From: Asterias rubens
Taxonomy: Eukaryota > Echinodermata > Asteroidea > Forcipulatida > Asteriidae
Assembly (NCBI RefSeq): GCF_902459465.1
Contig: NC_047063.1
Location: 8,865,343 to 8,929,342, forward strand
Length of the DNA: 64,000 bases
Reading direction: 5' to 3'
Part shown: in pieces, positions 1 to 12,554 of the stretch
How positions within the stretch are numbered: the stretch's first letter is position 1
How the letters are laid out: the number at the start of each line of letters is the position of its first letter
The notes under the pieces: model-generated
Database searches by the model: none
Told to the model about the DNA's origin: nothing
What the model saw: the letters and a program-made list of their open reading frames with translations, nothing else
Position numbers and translations under genes: made by a program

Positions 1-141
1 GGTGAGACTGTCATCATTGCTGTGCATAACACGTATCTAAGTGTCTATTTTATACTCCTTTCATTTTTGGAGTATTGCACAGCGATATACTTGCAAAGCT
101 TGATAAATACTAAGGAATATGACAGAGCCATTGATCAGTTT
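1..141 (+). pseudogene. NLR relic fragment a (cut by window edge)
   Basis: The fragment is homologous to the stretch of the NLR exon just C-terminal to the NACHT domain (4090-4232). Readable remnants are LEYCTAIYLQSLINT, against LEYCAAMYWQSLINT in the intact exon. It has no open frame of useful length and no NACHT motifs. It appears to be a decayed partial duplicate of an NLR exon. Confidence 0.7.
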
Positions 142-633
142 AATGGCAATTTTCTCAATTGAGATGATGATGATTATTGCATTGGAAGCTCTGGTTATTC
201 TGAGTTCTCATTTCTTCTTGTGTGTCTTATCTGAAGTAATGTGTCCCTTTACTTTGATGTTTCTATAAAATCACTGATAAAAATTGACGCTAAATTTTCA
301 ACTGGTATGGGTCAAGTAATACTGCAAAGTAATTGACGTTGATATGTTGGACTTGAAGCAAACTAAAAAATTAAACTATGTTTCAATATTTATGATTTGT
401 ACTGAAAGCAGTAAGTTTTAGAAGTCAAGAATGCTCCGGGATATTGATCATATTTTATTCTTCTTTATAGGAAATTATTATATTAAAGTGTTGTAGAAAA
501 TCTGGAAATACCCTGACTCAAACAATAAGGCAACCAGAGTGTAACACATTCTTCTTAGCCAAGAGGTTATCAGTACAAAAAGAAACCCTCAATCCAATGC
601 ATCCGGATACCATTTTCTGCTTTGTCAAAAATT
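1..633 (+). repeat. Partial local duplicate of 1812-2444
   Basis: The first 633 bases repeat 1812-2444 at a spacing of 1811 bp, with a handful of substitutions. The match ends just after a shared run that begins with the bases atgcatccgg. The segment starts inside a relic NLR fragment, so the left window edge cuts a third copy of this intronic unit. The equivalent in the second block is 17991-18610. Confidence 0.85.
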
Positions 634-1356
634 AAAAATTTATTGCCACTCATGTACCAAGCACAAACATCCCGAGTCAAATACAAAACTGCCAAGATTT
701 ACCCCCCTGATAAGTGGAGAAATCTAAAGAAAAAGGGCTCAAATAATCCTAGACAAAAGCTAGGCATGTAAAGAAGTCCTTATTTATAAATAATTATATA
801 TCTTTGATGGAATCGATATAAACATTGGAACTCTCCAGCAATGGGAGGCTGCCAATTTTAATTATTTCACATGTTTCTATTGTTTTCCCAGTATGGAGAA
901 GTCTCATCACACACCCTCTATAAAAATGCACCTGATTTCTCTCGCTTTCAAAAATAAACAAATTTAAGAACCCCAAAACAAAACAAAATAGTTGACCTAC
1001 ACTTTTGCATCTTGAAAGTTGCAAGGAAAATGTTGCGCAGTCAATTCTTCCACCATTTATGGAAAAGTTGTTAAAAACTTGGTGCACTCTACTTACATGG
1101 TGGCAAGGATTTAAGTTCAGCACAGGCTTCAAAAGTACTGCTCTCTTGAAAGTATTTGAATTAACATATTTTGGGTGTTGGAGTAGCTCAGGACTGTAAA
1201 AAGAATCAGTCATGCTTTATAAACAATTGGTACAAAGGGTACTCAATCATATGAAGTTTAACCCATGTTTAAACCTGTGACCCAAGCCATTGAAGTACAG
1301 CCCAGAGTCTCCATATGCAGATTCCATACCTTTATTTGTCCTTTCAATGTTCACAG
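634..1356. other. Gene-free stretch upstream of the linker exon
   Basis: This AT-rich tract is shared with 16804-17526. A 139-codon open frame runs on the minus strand in both copies (794-1213 and 16964-17383), but it has no recognisable domain, and the copies are too similar for its conservation to be informative. No death-fold or other NLR effector exon is recognisable here, so any upstream NLR exons lie outside the window or in the gap. Confidence 0.5.
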
Positions 1357-1458
1357 AGGATCGAAGACGTAGTCTTCAAGAGGATCAAAGAATTCTTCAA
1401 GAGGATCAAAGACGTCGCCAGCAAGAAGATCTACCATTGTTAACTCGACCAACAGAGG
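1357..1458 (+). CDS. Predicted 34-codon charged linker exon of NLR copy 1
   Basis: A candidate exon is bounded by an acceptor (pyrimidine-rich run then ttcacag) and a donor (acagagg|gtaatt). It is 102 nt long with phase-1 borders on both sides. The reading EDRRRSLQEDQRILQEDQ followed by LLTRPTE is strongly charged and contains a short internal repeat (LQEDQR). Its trailing G joins the GA that opens the NLR exon at 2930 and keeps the NLR frame, which is the main support for the call. A symmetric exon could be skipped or added without a frame change. No transcript evidence is available, and the function would only be a linker or coiled coil before NACHT. Confidence 0.4.
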
Positions 1459-2929
1459 GTAATTACAGAACATTACTTTGACACCAATTACAATGAACAC
1501 ATGTATATGACAAATTTTAGTGAAAAACTACACATAGCATTTGTTGACTACATTAAACAAAACAAAAAAACAGTCCTCTGCTTCGAGAAAAAGGGCCTGA
1601 ACTTGTACTTTATTTGTGATTTAACAAAACACAACTTCACAAGGTGCCAATATGTCTGTTTAATACCACAAAAAACTGTGCCTACAGCTCACTGCAGGGC
1701 AAGCACCGCATTTCTGTGCTAGCTTTGTACGCTACAAATCACAACCTACTCCTTTAAAGAATTTGAAAAAGAAGACGTTTGAGCCACTGTTATGTTCAGT
1801 TGTTCTCACTGGTGAGACTGTCATCATTGCTGTGCATAACACGTATCTAAGTGTCTATTTTATACTCCTTTCATTTTTGGAGTATTGCACAGCGATATAC
1901 TTGCAAAGCTTGATAAATACTGAGGAATATGACAGAGCCATTGATCAGTTTGATGGCAATTTTCTCAATTGAGATGATGATGATTATTGCATTGAAAGCT
2001 CTGGTTATTCTGAGTTCTCATTTCTTCTTGTGTGTCTTATCTGAAGTAATGTGTCCCTTTACTTTGATGTTTCTATAAAATCACTGATAAAAATTGACGC
2101 TATATTTTCAACTGGTATGGGTCAAGTAATACTGCAAAGTAATTGACGTTGATATGTTGGACTTGAAGCAAACTAAAAAATGAAACTATGTTTTAATATT
2201 TATGATTTGTACTGAAAGCAGTAAGTTTTAGAAGTCAAGAATGCTCCGGGATATTGATCATATTTTATCCTTCTTTATAGGAAATTATTATATTAAAGTG
2301 TTGTAGAAAATCTGGAAATACCCTGACTCAAACAATAAGGCAACCAGAGTGTAACACATTCTTCTTAGCCAAGAGGTTATCAGTACAAAAAGAAACCCTC
2401 AATCCAATGCATCCGGATACCATTTTTTGCTTTGTCAAAAATTATAAATTTTGGGCTTGGATCAGATTAAAGAAGTTGTGGAAACTATGGTGCTCAGAAA
2501 GTGCCATAGTACTTCAAAATTGTCTCATCAAGTCAACTTGTTTAGTGATATGTGCTGAAATACCCCAATGCAAACCATTCGGTCAACAAAAATCTTACTA
2601 CAAAAAAAATCACGTTTGGGACACTGTTGCCCCAACATCCATTGCATATGATTGTCACACGGTTGGCAATCATATGATTGGCAAAAAGAAATTTGACAAA
2701 AAAGGGAAAGAATATACTGTGGGTCATTTTCCAAACAAAATCCAGCTCTGTGGTCCTCCTCAAACATGTTCACTTAAACTTTAGAGGTGAAAACAAGCTG
2801 GTGTGGATGTGTTGAAAAACGATTGTCGATTTTACAGAACTACTTGTTAATGTATGGTTCACAATGATACTTTTGTGATTAGAATAATTATATTCAAAGC
2901 AATTAAGACTTGTTTAAACTTACCTACAG
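1459..2929 (+). other. Predicted NLR intron holding a relic NLR fragment
   Basis: This is the interval between the predicted linker exon and the large NLR exon. It contains NLR relic fragment b and the 1812-2444 local repeat, and it ends at a good acceptor (ttacctacag). A 125-codon open frame at 2407-2784 is preserved in block 2 (18576-18953), but it has no domain and no splice signals, so I treat it as intronic. Confidence 0.5.
1797..1951 (+). pseudogene. NLR relic fragment b
   Basis: Same relic as at 1-141, here complete on its left side. It aligns with the NLR exon from the codons for GVLTSER through SLINTEEFDR (about 4083-4232). The aligned bases keep runs such as tgcaaagcttgataaa, while the intervening codons have decayed. 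It lies inside the predicted intron of the live NLR exon, in the same orientation. Confidence 0.75.
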
Positions 2930-5900
2930 GAACATCAGGCCCTGACAAAGTTCAAGCTGTTGCATCAAAAGTCAATGAGGCGGTGAAGAAAGTGTACAAA
3001 TCTACAGGTAGCTATGTACAGATGCTCCCATGGGTTGATGATCATCAGATGCACATAATGAACATCTTCACTAAGCTATGTTTAGTTGAACAAGTTGACA
3101 CAATGGGGAAGCCTCGAATAAAGGGTAATAAAGGGTTGATGCCATTTGAGGAATTATATAAAGATAGGCAGCCTGAGACAAGGGAAGGTAATCCTAATAA
3201 AGGTGAGCTGAAATCATATGAAGAGATTTTTAAATTTCAGACACACCATGAGGGAACTCCAATTAAACGTATCGTTATAAGCGGATCAGCAGGAATTGGC
3301 AAGACAACCCTAATTGACAAAATTGCATATGATTGGGCAATGGGTAACAGTGAGACACTCAATAAGTTTAAACTTGTTTTTGCTTTAAAAATGGGTTCAT
3401 TGCAACAAAGTAGCAACTTAGAAGATGCCATCTTTGAGAAGCTTCTCGCAAAAGACACTGTAGATGAATCTGCTTTGAAAGAGTTTATTGACAAGAACCA
3501 AGACAAAGTATTGATTCTCTTGGATGGATTTGATGAATGTAAAATCACTACAACTGACACATCCTCATTTGGTTCGATTCTCAAAGTTATTAATCGAAAG
3601 CTGGGCCCAGAATATTGGGTAGTTATTACATCCCGTCCTCCCCTTGACAAATTAGTCAACTCATCATTGGTTATGAAGCCCTTTACTCATGTCAGAGTTG
3701 AGGGCTTTTCTAAAACAGATATAAATGAATATGTGAACAAATTCTTCCCTGATGATCATGACAAGGCTAGCAAGCTTATAGAGCAGATAGAACTCTCAGA
3801 TACCTTGTCTGATTTGGCAGAGAGTCCCATGCTACTGCTGCTGATGTGTTTGCTGATGGGGAGCAAAGAGAATACCCTCCCAGACACAATGACCCGACTG
3901 TATAACAAAGCACTGAATTACATATTCAAAAGAAAAACAAGAGACATCAAAGATGCTGAAATATCACAGATTTTAATTTCTATTGGCAAGGTTGCTCTAG
4001 GTAGTCTCTTTTCTAGAGATCAGTCATTTGCCTTTAGAGAAGGGGACTTTGAAAAGACTGCGTTAGATGCAGCAATGAATGCAGGTGTCCTCACTAGTGA
4101 GAGGGTCATCGATGGGCTTGATACCTATCAAAGAGTGTCTTTTATACACCACACGTTTCTGGAGTATTGCGCAGCAATGTACTGGCAAAGCTTGATAAAC
4201 ACTGAGGAATTTGACAGAATCCTAGATCAGACAGAAGTAGAGTCAACTAAGGGAGCCACATTAGGAGTTCCTTATTATTCTCGACTATTTCGCTATGAGT
4301 ATCTGTTCAGATTTTGTTGTGGAGACAATGAGGCATGTACAAATCAGATTTTAAAGAAGATTCATCAAGGCAGAGATTCGCAACTTATTGTTATTTGTTA
4401 TTTTGAGAGTCAATCAAAGGAACTTCCACAAGAAAATGCTATAAGTTCAATTCTGACTGGTGATATTGACATTTCAGAGTGGAATAATGATAGTACAAAC
4501 GCATTATTTCATTTTCTGAAGCAAGTGGCAGCCCTCAGCAGAGGAAATGATTACTTCTCAAAGGTTAAGAGACTGGTTATCAAGCATTTTAACTTCCAGA
4601 GGTTTGGTACAGATTTTGCAAAGTCGCTTATGCTAATGACTAATTTACAATCTCTTTCTCTGCAAAGCAGCTCATTAACTGTTGAAATACTAATCAGATC
4701 CTATCATCATTGGCAAGTCCATCAACATTGACTGAGCTAATCCTCTCAGGGAATGAAGCCCTTGGTGGCTCTGTGTCATCGTTGGCTCCTCAATTGATGA
4801 AACTGAAGCACCTCAAGGAGCTGCACGTGTTTAATTGCTCACTGGAAGATCAAGATGTGTCGTCCATTGCCAAATCAACGGGTGACACTCTGGTTAATCT
4901 ATATTTACATGGGCAACATGCATTGGGTGGCCGTGCATCAATTTGGGGTCCTAAATTGGGGAAAATGAAATGCCTTCGAGATATTCACTTGATAGAGTGT
5001 TCACTGCAATGTACAGATATTGAGCCCATTTCTGTGGCAATGACGAGTGGTGTATCTACTCTGGTTAATCTTGATCTGACATTAAATAGAGACTTGGGTG
5101 GTTGTGCAGAGATGTGGGCTCGGCATTTGAAGGGAATGAGACACCTTGAGGAGGTGAACTTGGCTTATTGTGCATTGATAGACAAAGATGTTGAGCCCAT
5201 TGCTGTGGCACTGAGTGACATTCAAACTCTGGTTCATCTGAACCTCATGGGTAATACTGCATTGGGTGGCTGTGCATCATTGTGGGCTCTGCATTTGAAG
5301 AGAATGAACCACCTGAAGGAACTGTTATTGGGAGGGTGCAATCTGACAGATGTTGATATGAAGCCCATTGCTGAGTCAGTGAGTGACATGCCCAACCTGA
5401 GTCATCTAGATCTGACATGTAATGATGCATTGGGTAGCTGTGCACCATTGTGGGCTCTGCATTTGAAGAGAATGAACCACCTGAAGAAACTGACATTGGT
5501 AATGTGCAATCTGGTAGATGATGATATGGAGCATATTGCTGAGTCAGTGAGTGACATGCCCAACCTGAGTCATCTAGATCTGACATGTAATACTGCATTG
5601 GGTGGCTGTGCATCATTGTGGGCTCTGCATTTGAAGAGAATGAACCACCTGAAGAAACTGACATTGGTATTGTGCAATCTGGTAGATGATGATATGGAGC
5701 CCATTGCTGAGTCAGTGAGTGACATGCCCAACCTGATTCATCTAGATCTGACATGTAATGATGCATTGGGTGGCTGTGCATCATTGTGGGCTCTGCATTT
5801 GAAGAGAATGAACCACCTGAAGAACCTAATATTAGCAAGGTGCTTTCTGACAGATGTTGATATGGAGCCCATTGCTGAGTCAGTGAGTGACATGCCCAAC

Positions 5901-6254
5901 CTGAGTCATCTAGATCTGACACGTAATCGTGCATTGGGTGGCTGTGCATCATTGTGGGCTCTGCATTTGAAGAGAATGAACCACCTGAAGGAACTGACAT
6001 TGGTATTGTGCAATCTGACAGATGTTGATATGAAGCCCATTGCTGAGTCAGTGAGTGACATGCCCAACCTGATTCATCTAGATCTGACATGGAATGGTGC
6101 ATTGGGTGGCTGTGCATCATCCTGGGCTCAGCATTTGAAGCTGATGACCAAACATCTCAAGAAGCTCACACTATGCGGGTTGACATATGAGGATCAGGAG
6201 TACATTAATGCATCAAGTGATTTGAATTTGACCATATTGGATTTCACACCCTAA
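2930..6254 (+). pseudogene. NLR-like receptor exon (NACHT + RNI-type LRR), copy 1, frameshifted
   Basis: This exon encodes a NOD-like receptor, a cytosolic sensor family that oligomerises through NACHT when its LRRs detect a signal. It starts at the acceptor ttacctacag. The order is an N-terminal segment with YVQMLPWVDD typical of invertebrate NLRs, Walker A GSAGIGKTT (3283-3309), Walker B LILLDGFDEC (3511-3540), a sensor-like ITSRPP (about 3625), helical regions ending near RVSFIHHTFLEYC, and then LRRs to TAA at 6252-6254. One base is missing at about 4681-4686 relative to copy 2. The frame therefore closes at 4731, while the LRRs stay open in another frame from 4710. Either the gene is a recent pseudogene or the base is a consensus error. 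Upstream effector exons are not seen. Confidence 0.85.
5236..6120 (+). repeat. 168-bp tandem LRR-pair repeats, NLR copy 1
   Basis: Five near-identical 168-bp units each encode 56 residues, that is two RNI-type leucine-rich repeats, with the framework LWALHLKRMNHLK, IAESVSDMPNL and HLDLT. Variation is concentrated at the exposed positions of the short strand after the MNHLK motif (GG, VM, VL, AR, VL before C) and at the residues around the N of LTxN. Degenerate units precede the array from about 4735. Confidence 0.9.
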
Positions 6255-9200
6255 CCATCCTCATAAACAACACAAAGATGAAGACCATTTCCAACATTTT
6301 AGACAAAGCCTTGAACTGTAGACTCCTCAATCCTCGTAAATGAAACTCATTCTGATTTACTCACAGATGTGAATCTGTCATGTCATTGAGTCTGTGATTT
6401 CTCTGCACAACTGTGTACTTCCTTTATTTGAGGCAAATGAAGCTGATCATGTTTATTGGAGACTGTTAGACGGAAATGAAATTTTGGTCTCTACTAGAGA
6501 ACAAAACATGGCGTGACGGACATTACATTTGGAGCATTATCGACAGTACACTTTTGCCCCTTTTTTGTTTCAGTAGCTGAAAAAGTGTTGAAATGATACA
6601 AAGAAGATGTATCATACATCTTCTTTCTTTCTTCACTTAATCATCAAATATAGACTGTCTTCATTAAGCTTTTTTTCACCTTGATGTGTCATTTTCCAGC
6701 ATCTATGTTCAATCAAACTAATTAATTGATAAAAATATTGACGTATCAACTATCAGTTACAGCCCAAAACACACAATTGCACGGCCAAAACTTCACCAAA
6801 AGAATACAACTTTTATTTTCTCTCTCGCTGAATGAACTTTGACAGATTGAAGCTGTTACAAAACATGACAACATACAAAACCATTTGCATTAGGTCCTAC
6901 TGCCACAGACAATGAACACAATACATGTAAGATGAATTAATGTGAGGATCCCAACAACAAAGTCTTTCTAGTTTTAAAGTAAACTACCGTTTAGCATTCA
7001 GGGATTTGATCATACAATACCTAAAGATGAAAGGTTATAACATTTATGGAGTCTATAAAATGAGCTATTATAATGGTAAACCTATATTTCAGGTTAAATC
7101 AGCCACAAATCAGACCCAAGCATCTTAAATGCAATTGAAGCTAAAAAAGGAAATGACATCATTGGATTAAGGAAGAGTAGACTTTATCCCATCCTCGAGT
7201 TCTAAAGGAACAGTTCAGTGACAACAATGCAATAAGTCTTTACAGAATCGCAGTCACAGTTTGCTTTGGGTTTTCAAGTTGTGTCTAAATGTTAACCATT
7301 CCAAGAAGTTGACTTATTCAAATCAACGCTAACGTCAGTACATCATAGCATAATGTATTTGGGTAATTCAAGGTATCAGTGATTGTACCTTACCCAATTC
7401 AGCTGACATCAAATTTATTACTTCAGGTTTTATACACAGGAATTTATTCTTAAAAGTTCACTTAAGGTCATCTCATTAGTTCAAACAGAATACAATGTCT
7501 ACTTTGTTTTGTATTCATTGTCGGTAAGATTATGAGAAGTTGACTAAGCTAAATCATTGTAATGCCAGTACATCGCGGCGCAGTGTCTTTGAGTATGTAT
7601 TAGTGATTGGTCCTTAATTGACCCAATTGATGAAGACATTGGGCAGAGAGAACTCATGTATGACATCATTGCAAGGGGTCTATAAGAGCCAAGTCATGTG
7701 AGATAAACTTACAGTCAACCAACTCTATGCAATCTCCAAAGAACACAACAAATTATAATTTTCTATGAGTAAGACACTGTCATAGAAATGTGTCTAATAG
7801 AGCTAACACAATGTTCATATCGCCTATTTTTGACAATGCCATCATGTAATTGACATACAAACCTGTCCGATGTTTCTACCTTCGAGTCAGGCAATTTACA
7901 GTTGCTTTAGTTTGTTTGTCAAACCATGAATGAGGGTCATCATGCTTATTTTGTATATAGTTTTGTATAATACACCACTGAAATATTGGAGTATATTTTT
8001 GGTATTTATCAAGAGCTGATCCAACTTCCAAATAGCTGCAAAGTATGGACAAGCTTTATGACACAATGTGATATGGATCATTATCTATGGTCAGTCTTAA
8101 TGGTCATGTATAGTTCATAAAACAAATAATACTGTGTAACAAACCTTGCTGTAATATGTGCTAATGACTTCACAAGTTTACAAAAGTGCCACAAAGCCTG
8201 GACTTCCTGTAGGCACAAATTGTACATGATGTACATAGCTAGCTCACTATGGAAGTTAATTTCAAGCCTTACGTTTGATGGAGACTGGAAGGTAACAATT
8301 GTTACCAAATTTTGCTATTGAGAAAAGGCTGTACGTCTCAAGTTGTGCTCTTCTCATTTATGATAATTCATATTACATTCGGTCCAATATTATCTATAAC
8401 TAAATATTGTAATGTTTAATTTGAACCTTGGACATGTATAGTTTCTCTTGTACAGTTTGTAATGCATGTCTTGGGGTCCAATCAGGGAGAACAGTGGAAT
8501 CACTGATGGAGTCCCTGAAGAAATAAGACCAATACAATACAATTATAATCAAACATGTCATAGATCTTATATGAACAGTGAACCATCTTGCCTGCCAGGA
8601 GATGCACTGGAATGCAAAAGGGCACTCTTTTTGTAAACAATTTGGTTTTTTTTTTTTTTTTTCATGGACAAAAGTTGTTCATTCTTCAATGTATATTACA
8701 CATTATGTAAATGGAATGAATATTTTCATGAATTAATTAGTATTTTTGTTTGTGTGATTTTGAATCTGTGTTTATGTATTATCATCCATAAGTCAACTCT
8801 TAAAATTGGAAATAGTATCAGTCACGTTGTTTGATAATAATAACATTTAAAAATGAGTATTTCTGATGCACCATTCTATTTTAATAAGATGCTGCAGTCA
8901 TAGAAAATATGGAAATTTCAATATTAACACAAAAGGAAAGTGTCACTCGGGTGTATTTATGAACATAAATATTGAACCAACTTTGATATTGGGTCTGGGT
9001 CTGCAAAAATGGCCATTATATGTCACAACAATGTATGTTTGAGCTTCATAAGAAGACAGAAAGGCCATCTTCTAATAAGCATTAAGTGTTGGAACTCTTT
9101 GCAATTTGGAGATATACCCATCTTTGCTAACAAATTTGCCATTTTGTTTAAAATAGGAGAATAAAACATGTGCAGTTTACCGAGATATTGAAAATGATTA

Positions 9201-10032
9201 ACAACAAAGTTTGCAGGAATATCTTACTATCAATCTAAACCTTTCACCAAGTGTCGCTTGTGAATCTTCTCAAACATTATTCATTTATTGTTAATGTATT
9301 AAATCCTTATTGTCAATATCTCCCATTACCAAACCAGTTCAAAGGGTTCGATAACATTGGTAAGATTGGAAATATTAATGTTCACAGATTCACACATAAC
9401 TTTCATGGTATGAAGATGTTTTGGTAGAAAATTTCCCCTGAACAATTATTGCATGAAATGTTTTAGTTTTTGAGAACTGAATAAAAACAACTAGTTTAGA
9501 TCTTGGGCCCGCAATCTGATGTTTGAAAACATATATTGGGGTTTGCCACTGTTTTCTCATGACTCTGATAAACATTCACAGGTTTATTATTTCACGAACA
9601 CGTATTGAGCGTTATTTGTATATATATTAACCCACAAAGTGACAAAGGTATCTTCTAGGCCTATTGTGTACTCAAACAGGTTTCATTGAGCATTGACAAA
9701 AATAATTGACATTTTCATCAACAGTTTATAATAATAATTATAACTTATATAGTTAGGTCTGGGGTAACACCATGTAATGGTAATCTCTAAATGAGTTGGG
9801 GTGGTTCTGAACCGTTGGTTCTAAGTGGACGCTTATAACTACATTCACGAACTAGTTTAACAGTAAACTCAATTTAAAATCATTGCACAACCACTTTGGA
9901 AGATCATGTTTCCGAGAAAGGAAAACATAAATAAATATAAATAAAAATAATGTTGACTTGTGCACTTGAAGTTTTATTCTTGGACATTGTTACAGTTTGT
10001 ATTTCTTTAGGGATTTGGAACTAGCCTCACAA
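6255..10032. other. Gene-free tract downstream of NLR copy 1
   Basis: There is no coding signal and no clear polyadenylation site. The tract holds a perfect 12-bp-stem hairpin at 6600-6626, which is also present at 22791-22817 and could lie in a 3' UTR. A motif at about 8480-8540 ending in AATAAGACCAATACAATAC resembles a LINE 3' tail, and 8647-8662 is a T run. A diverged relative of MITE family B is at about 9350-9590. The whole tract recurs at 22446-26214. Confidence 0.55.
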
Positions 10033-10397
10033 TTAAAGGATTTGGGTACTTTTTCTAACACGAAACACAATGTCCACAGATTTACATTAAACTTTCACAG
10101 TTTGAAGATAATGATGATACAAAGCTTCCCTTAAAATATTAGTTGCTGAGGTGCTGTAGTTTTTGAGAACTTAGTAAAACAATGAATGTCATGAAAATAC
10201 TTTTTTGAAAGCTAAAATAATTTTCATCTCATGATCACTGAGACGAAAATCATTTTCATGACATTGTTTTACTCATTTCTCAAAAATTACAGCTTCTCAT
10301 CAACTATATACTATCATTATCTTCGACCTGTGTAAGTTTAGTGTAAATCTGTAAACATTGTGTTTTTCGTTCTACAAAAAGTACATAGACCCTTTAA
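10033..10397 (+). mobile_element. Palindromic MITE, family B, copy in block 1
   Basis: The element is about 365 bp and almost fully self-complementary: the two halves pair around a centre at about 10225-10245 (tcatctcatgatcactgagacga). Each end carries TTAA, and the terminal sequence reads TTAAAGGATTTGGGTAC on the left and its imperfect complement on the right. TTAA at both edges fits a TTAA-targeting family such as piggyBac or Kolobok. It encodes no transposase. Confidence 0.7.
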
Positions 10398-10417
10398 AAT
10401 GAGACCACAAGTTTACA

Positions 10418-10805
10418 TTAAAGGCAGTGGACACTACTGGTAATTACTCAAAATAATTATTAGCATAAAACCTTATTGGTAACAAGTAATGGGGAAAGGC
10501 TGATAGTATAAAACATTGTGAGAAACGGCTCCCTCTGAATTAACGGTGTTTTTGAGAAAGAAGTAATTTTCCACGAATTTGATTTTGAGACCTCAGATTT
10601 AGAATTTGAGGTCTCAAAATCAAGCATCTGAAAGCACACAACTACATGTGACAGGGATGTTTTTTTCTTTCGTTCATATCTCGCTATTTCGACGACCGAT
10701 TGAGCTCAAATTTTCACATTTTTTTTTTTTTTTATGCATATGTTGAGATATACCAGCTGAGAAGGCTGGTCTATGACAATTACCAATAGTGTCTAGTGTC
10801 TTTAA
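10418..10805 (+). mobile_element. TIR MITE, family A, copy in block 1
   Basis: The element starts with TTAAAGGCAGTGGACACTA and ends with the near inverse (AATTACCAATAGTGTC then TTTAA). Internally it has inverted pairs such as gagacctcagattt with aaatttgaggtctc. The same family recurs at 26590, 34416 (reversed), 42000, 48965, 52261, 53155 and 58436. It is non-coding, and the ends share TTAA with family B. Confidence 0.75.
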
Positions 10806-11825
10806 ACACGGTCTTTGTCCTATCATTTCAAAACGTTTTATTTTATGTTTTTCTTTTTCGAAACTACAATATATTCATAATGTAACATCAACTCGAGCGG
10901 TCTAAAGTCTTCGCTGTAGCAACTACTGTAATAAATAATAATAACTGACACAATAAAAGAAATAACTGATTTGAAGCAATGTCGCCGTTATAGATAGTGG
11001 TTTATTCTGATTCCTTATTATCTCTTATCGATTAGCTCCTTTTAATTATTCTCTTTAATTCCTTCTCTTTATTTAACAATAATCAAGCCCTAGCCACATG
11101 CTGTCCATGTGATCCCCACGCGGAGATCACGCGTCGTGCACACACCGCTCATGTGCCTGGCACCGCTGGCAAGAACTCTGGAACTAGGTCAACAATTGCG
11201 CCCCCATGCGACTGTTTCACCACAATAATAATGATGAACATTTATATGCACTGACTGCTGCAAATTTGGATGCTCATGATGCATGAACATTTATAAACAT
11301 GACCACTGCGTCATTCATTTCATTCCCTTGAAAACCATTTTGACTTCGTGTACAACCCAGTTATGTTGAGCATCAAACACGGAAATCAAATCAATTTACT
11401 CCTGGGTGAAGAGAAGAAACTTTGGGCAAGTGTTTTGCACAAGTATTCACTGGATTTCTAGGTCTTATGATGCGCTCGTCTTCCATATACTAAAGAAGTC
11501 ATTACACTTTATTCCTAGTTTCTTGATATTAAATTCTACAATTTCAGAATTAAAACAAATGATCATGCTAACGATATCATGACAATTTACTTTAGGATCC
11601 TCATGTGCGTTTACAACATTTTCTGGTCTTCCAGCATGAATGTGACAGGCAGTCAGTGATTCTTTAGTTGAATACATCTCAGATCATGCCCCACCCATGT
11701 GGACCACACCCTGTTCTTGACGGGCCTCCTCACACAAGTAGTCTTAATTCAAGATGTGTTTTTTTAATGCAAATCAGACTACCCTGACGCTCCAATGCGT
11801 TATTACTGATTGTACCCAATTATTA
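10806..11825. other. Gene-free tract
   Basis: No gene, tandem repeat or element boundary is recognisable. The tract is AT-rich with a short GC-richer patch around 11100-11220. It recurs in block 2 at 26978-28016 with small indels, including an extra 15-20 bases near 27325. Confidence 0.4.
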
Positions 11826-12110
11826 GCTTGGTTAAAACTGTAGGGTCATGGAGTGTGGGTTCAAATCATGGTCGTGACTTATGTCCTTGAGCAAGATACT
11901 CTACAATAATTGCATTTCTTCACCCAGGGGTATAAATGGGTACCTGTGAGAGTAGAGGTTGATATTGTGTATGAAAAAGCCTTTGGAGCGATACGGCAGC
12001 TCGGGCTGTATACTCTCCAGGAGTATTGGCCCAATGACCAGAACACTAATGTAAAGCGCAATGATACTGTTATTGTGACATGCACTATATAAGAATTTGT
12101 TTTTATTATT
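11826..12110 (+). mobile_element. tRNA-derived SINE, block 1
   Basis: The element has a degenerate B-box-like run (gtgggttcaaatcatgg), then the family-typical gtccttgagcaagatact and cacccaggggtataaatggg, and a tail gtaaagcgcaatgatac ending in tgcactatataagaattt. The tail resembles the 3' end of the L2-type LINE in this window, so mobilisation by an L2-like enzyme is plausible. The other copy is at 28017-28302, and a clearer member is at 34840. Confidence 0.65.
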
Positions 12111-12404
12111 TAAACTAAAGGCATGCATACTGGTGTGTTAGAACCACTGAAAAGAGGGTGTCCTTTTTGCTTAGATAGCATTTGAGGTACAAAATAATGT
12201 CTCTTTTGCAATGAAATCAGCAGCTACACTTTTACCAACCCCAAACTCACGCAGTGATCGATGTTGCAAAAGAAAGGACCCCCTCGCTTGGCAAGTACCG
12301 TTTATGGCTTATGTAAAAGTGAAGTCAGTGTTAAAAATTATCCTTTTTTCAATGGTAAATTAAAGACACAACTACAGAACTGGCACTACAAAGTCCAGAA
12401 AACA

Positions 12405-12554
12405 GTACAAGGTCGACCCTCCTACTATCTGACCAACTAATTATAACAGGATCCTTTTGAATGATATATACACTATGCCAGCCTGCAATATGATATGGTG
12501 ATGGCATGCACACAGTACACGGTCAACCCTCTGTCCACCAATTAAAAGCATCCT
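12405..12554 (+). repeat. Satellite fragments 5' of the LINE, block 1
   Basis: This stretch has parts of the ~105-bp satellite that forms the array at 32583-34168: tatgccagcctgcaatatga, catgcacacagtacacggtc and attaaaagcatcctc. The LINE is inserted in one unit, and the interrupted unit resumes at 15411. The right boundary of this fragment is also the 5' truncation point of the LINE. Confidence 0.8.

Noticed and set aside
794..1213. 139-codon minus-strand frame preserved at 16964-17383
   Set aside because: The two copies are almost identical DNA throughout, so preservation is not evidence of selection; no domain or splice signals were seen.
2407..2784. 125-codon plus-strand frame identical in both blocks
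   Set aside because: It lies in the predicted NLR intron, lacks splice signals at its ends and a recognisable fold, and has overlapping antisense frames of similar length.
5245..6120. Long minus-strand open frame opposite the LRR array (also 21007-22311)
   Set aside because: It is a mirror of the 168-bp in-frame repeat: a period divisible by three keeps antisense frames open. It has no domain and no independent codon pattern.
12506..12554. ATG start of the endonuclease frame of the LINE
   Set aside because: The first 16 codons are read from satellite sequence that happens to be in frame; the LINE itself begins at about 12555 and is 5'-truncated.
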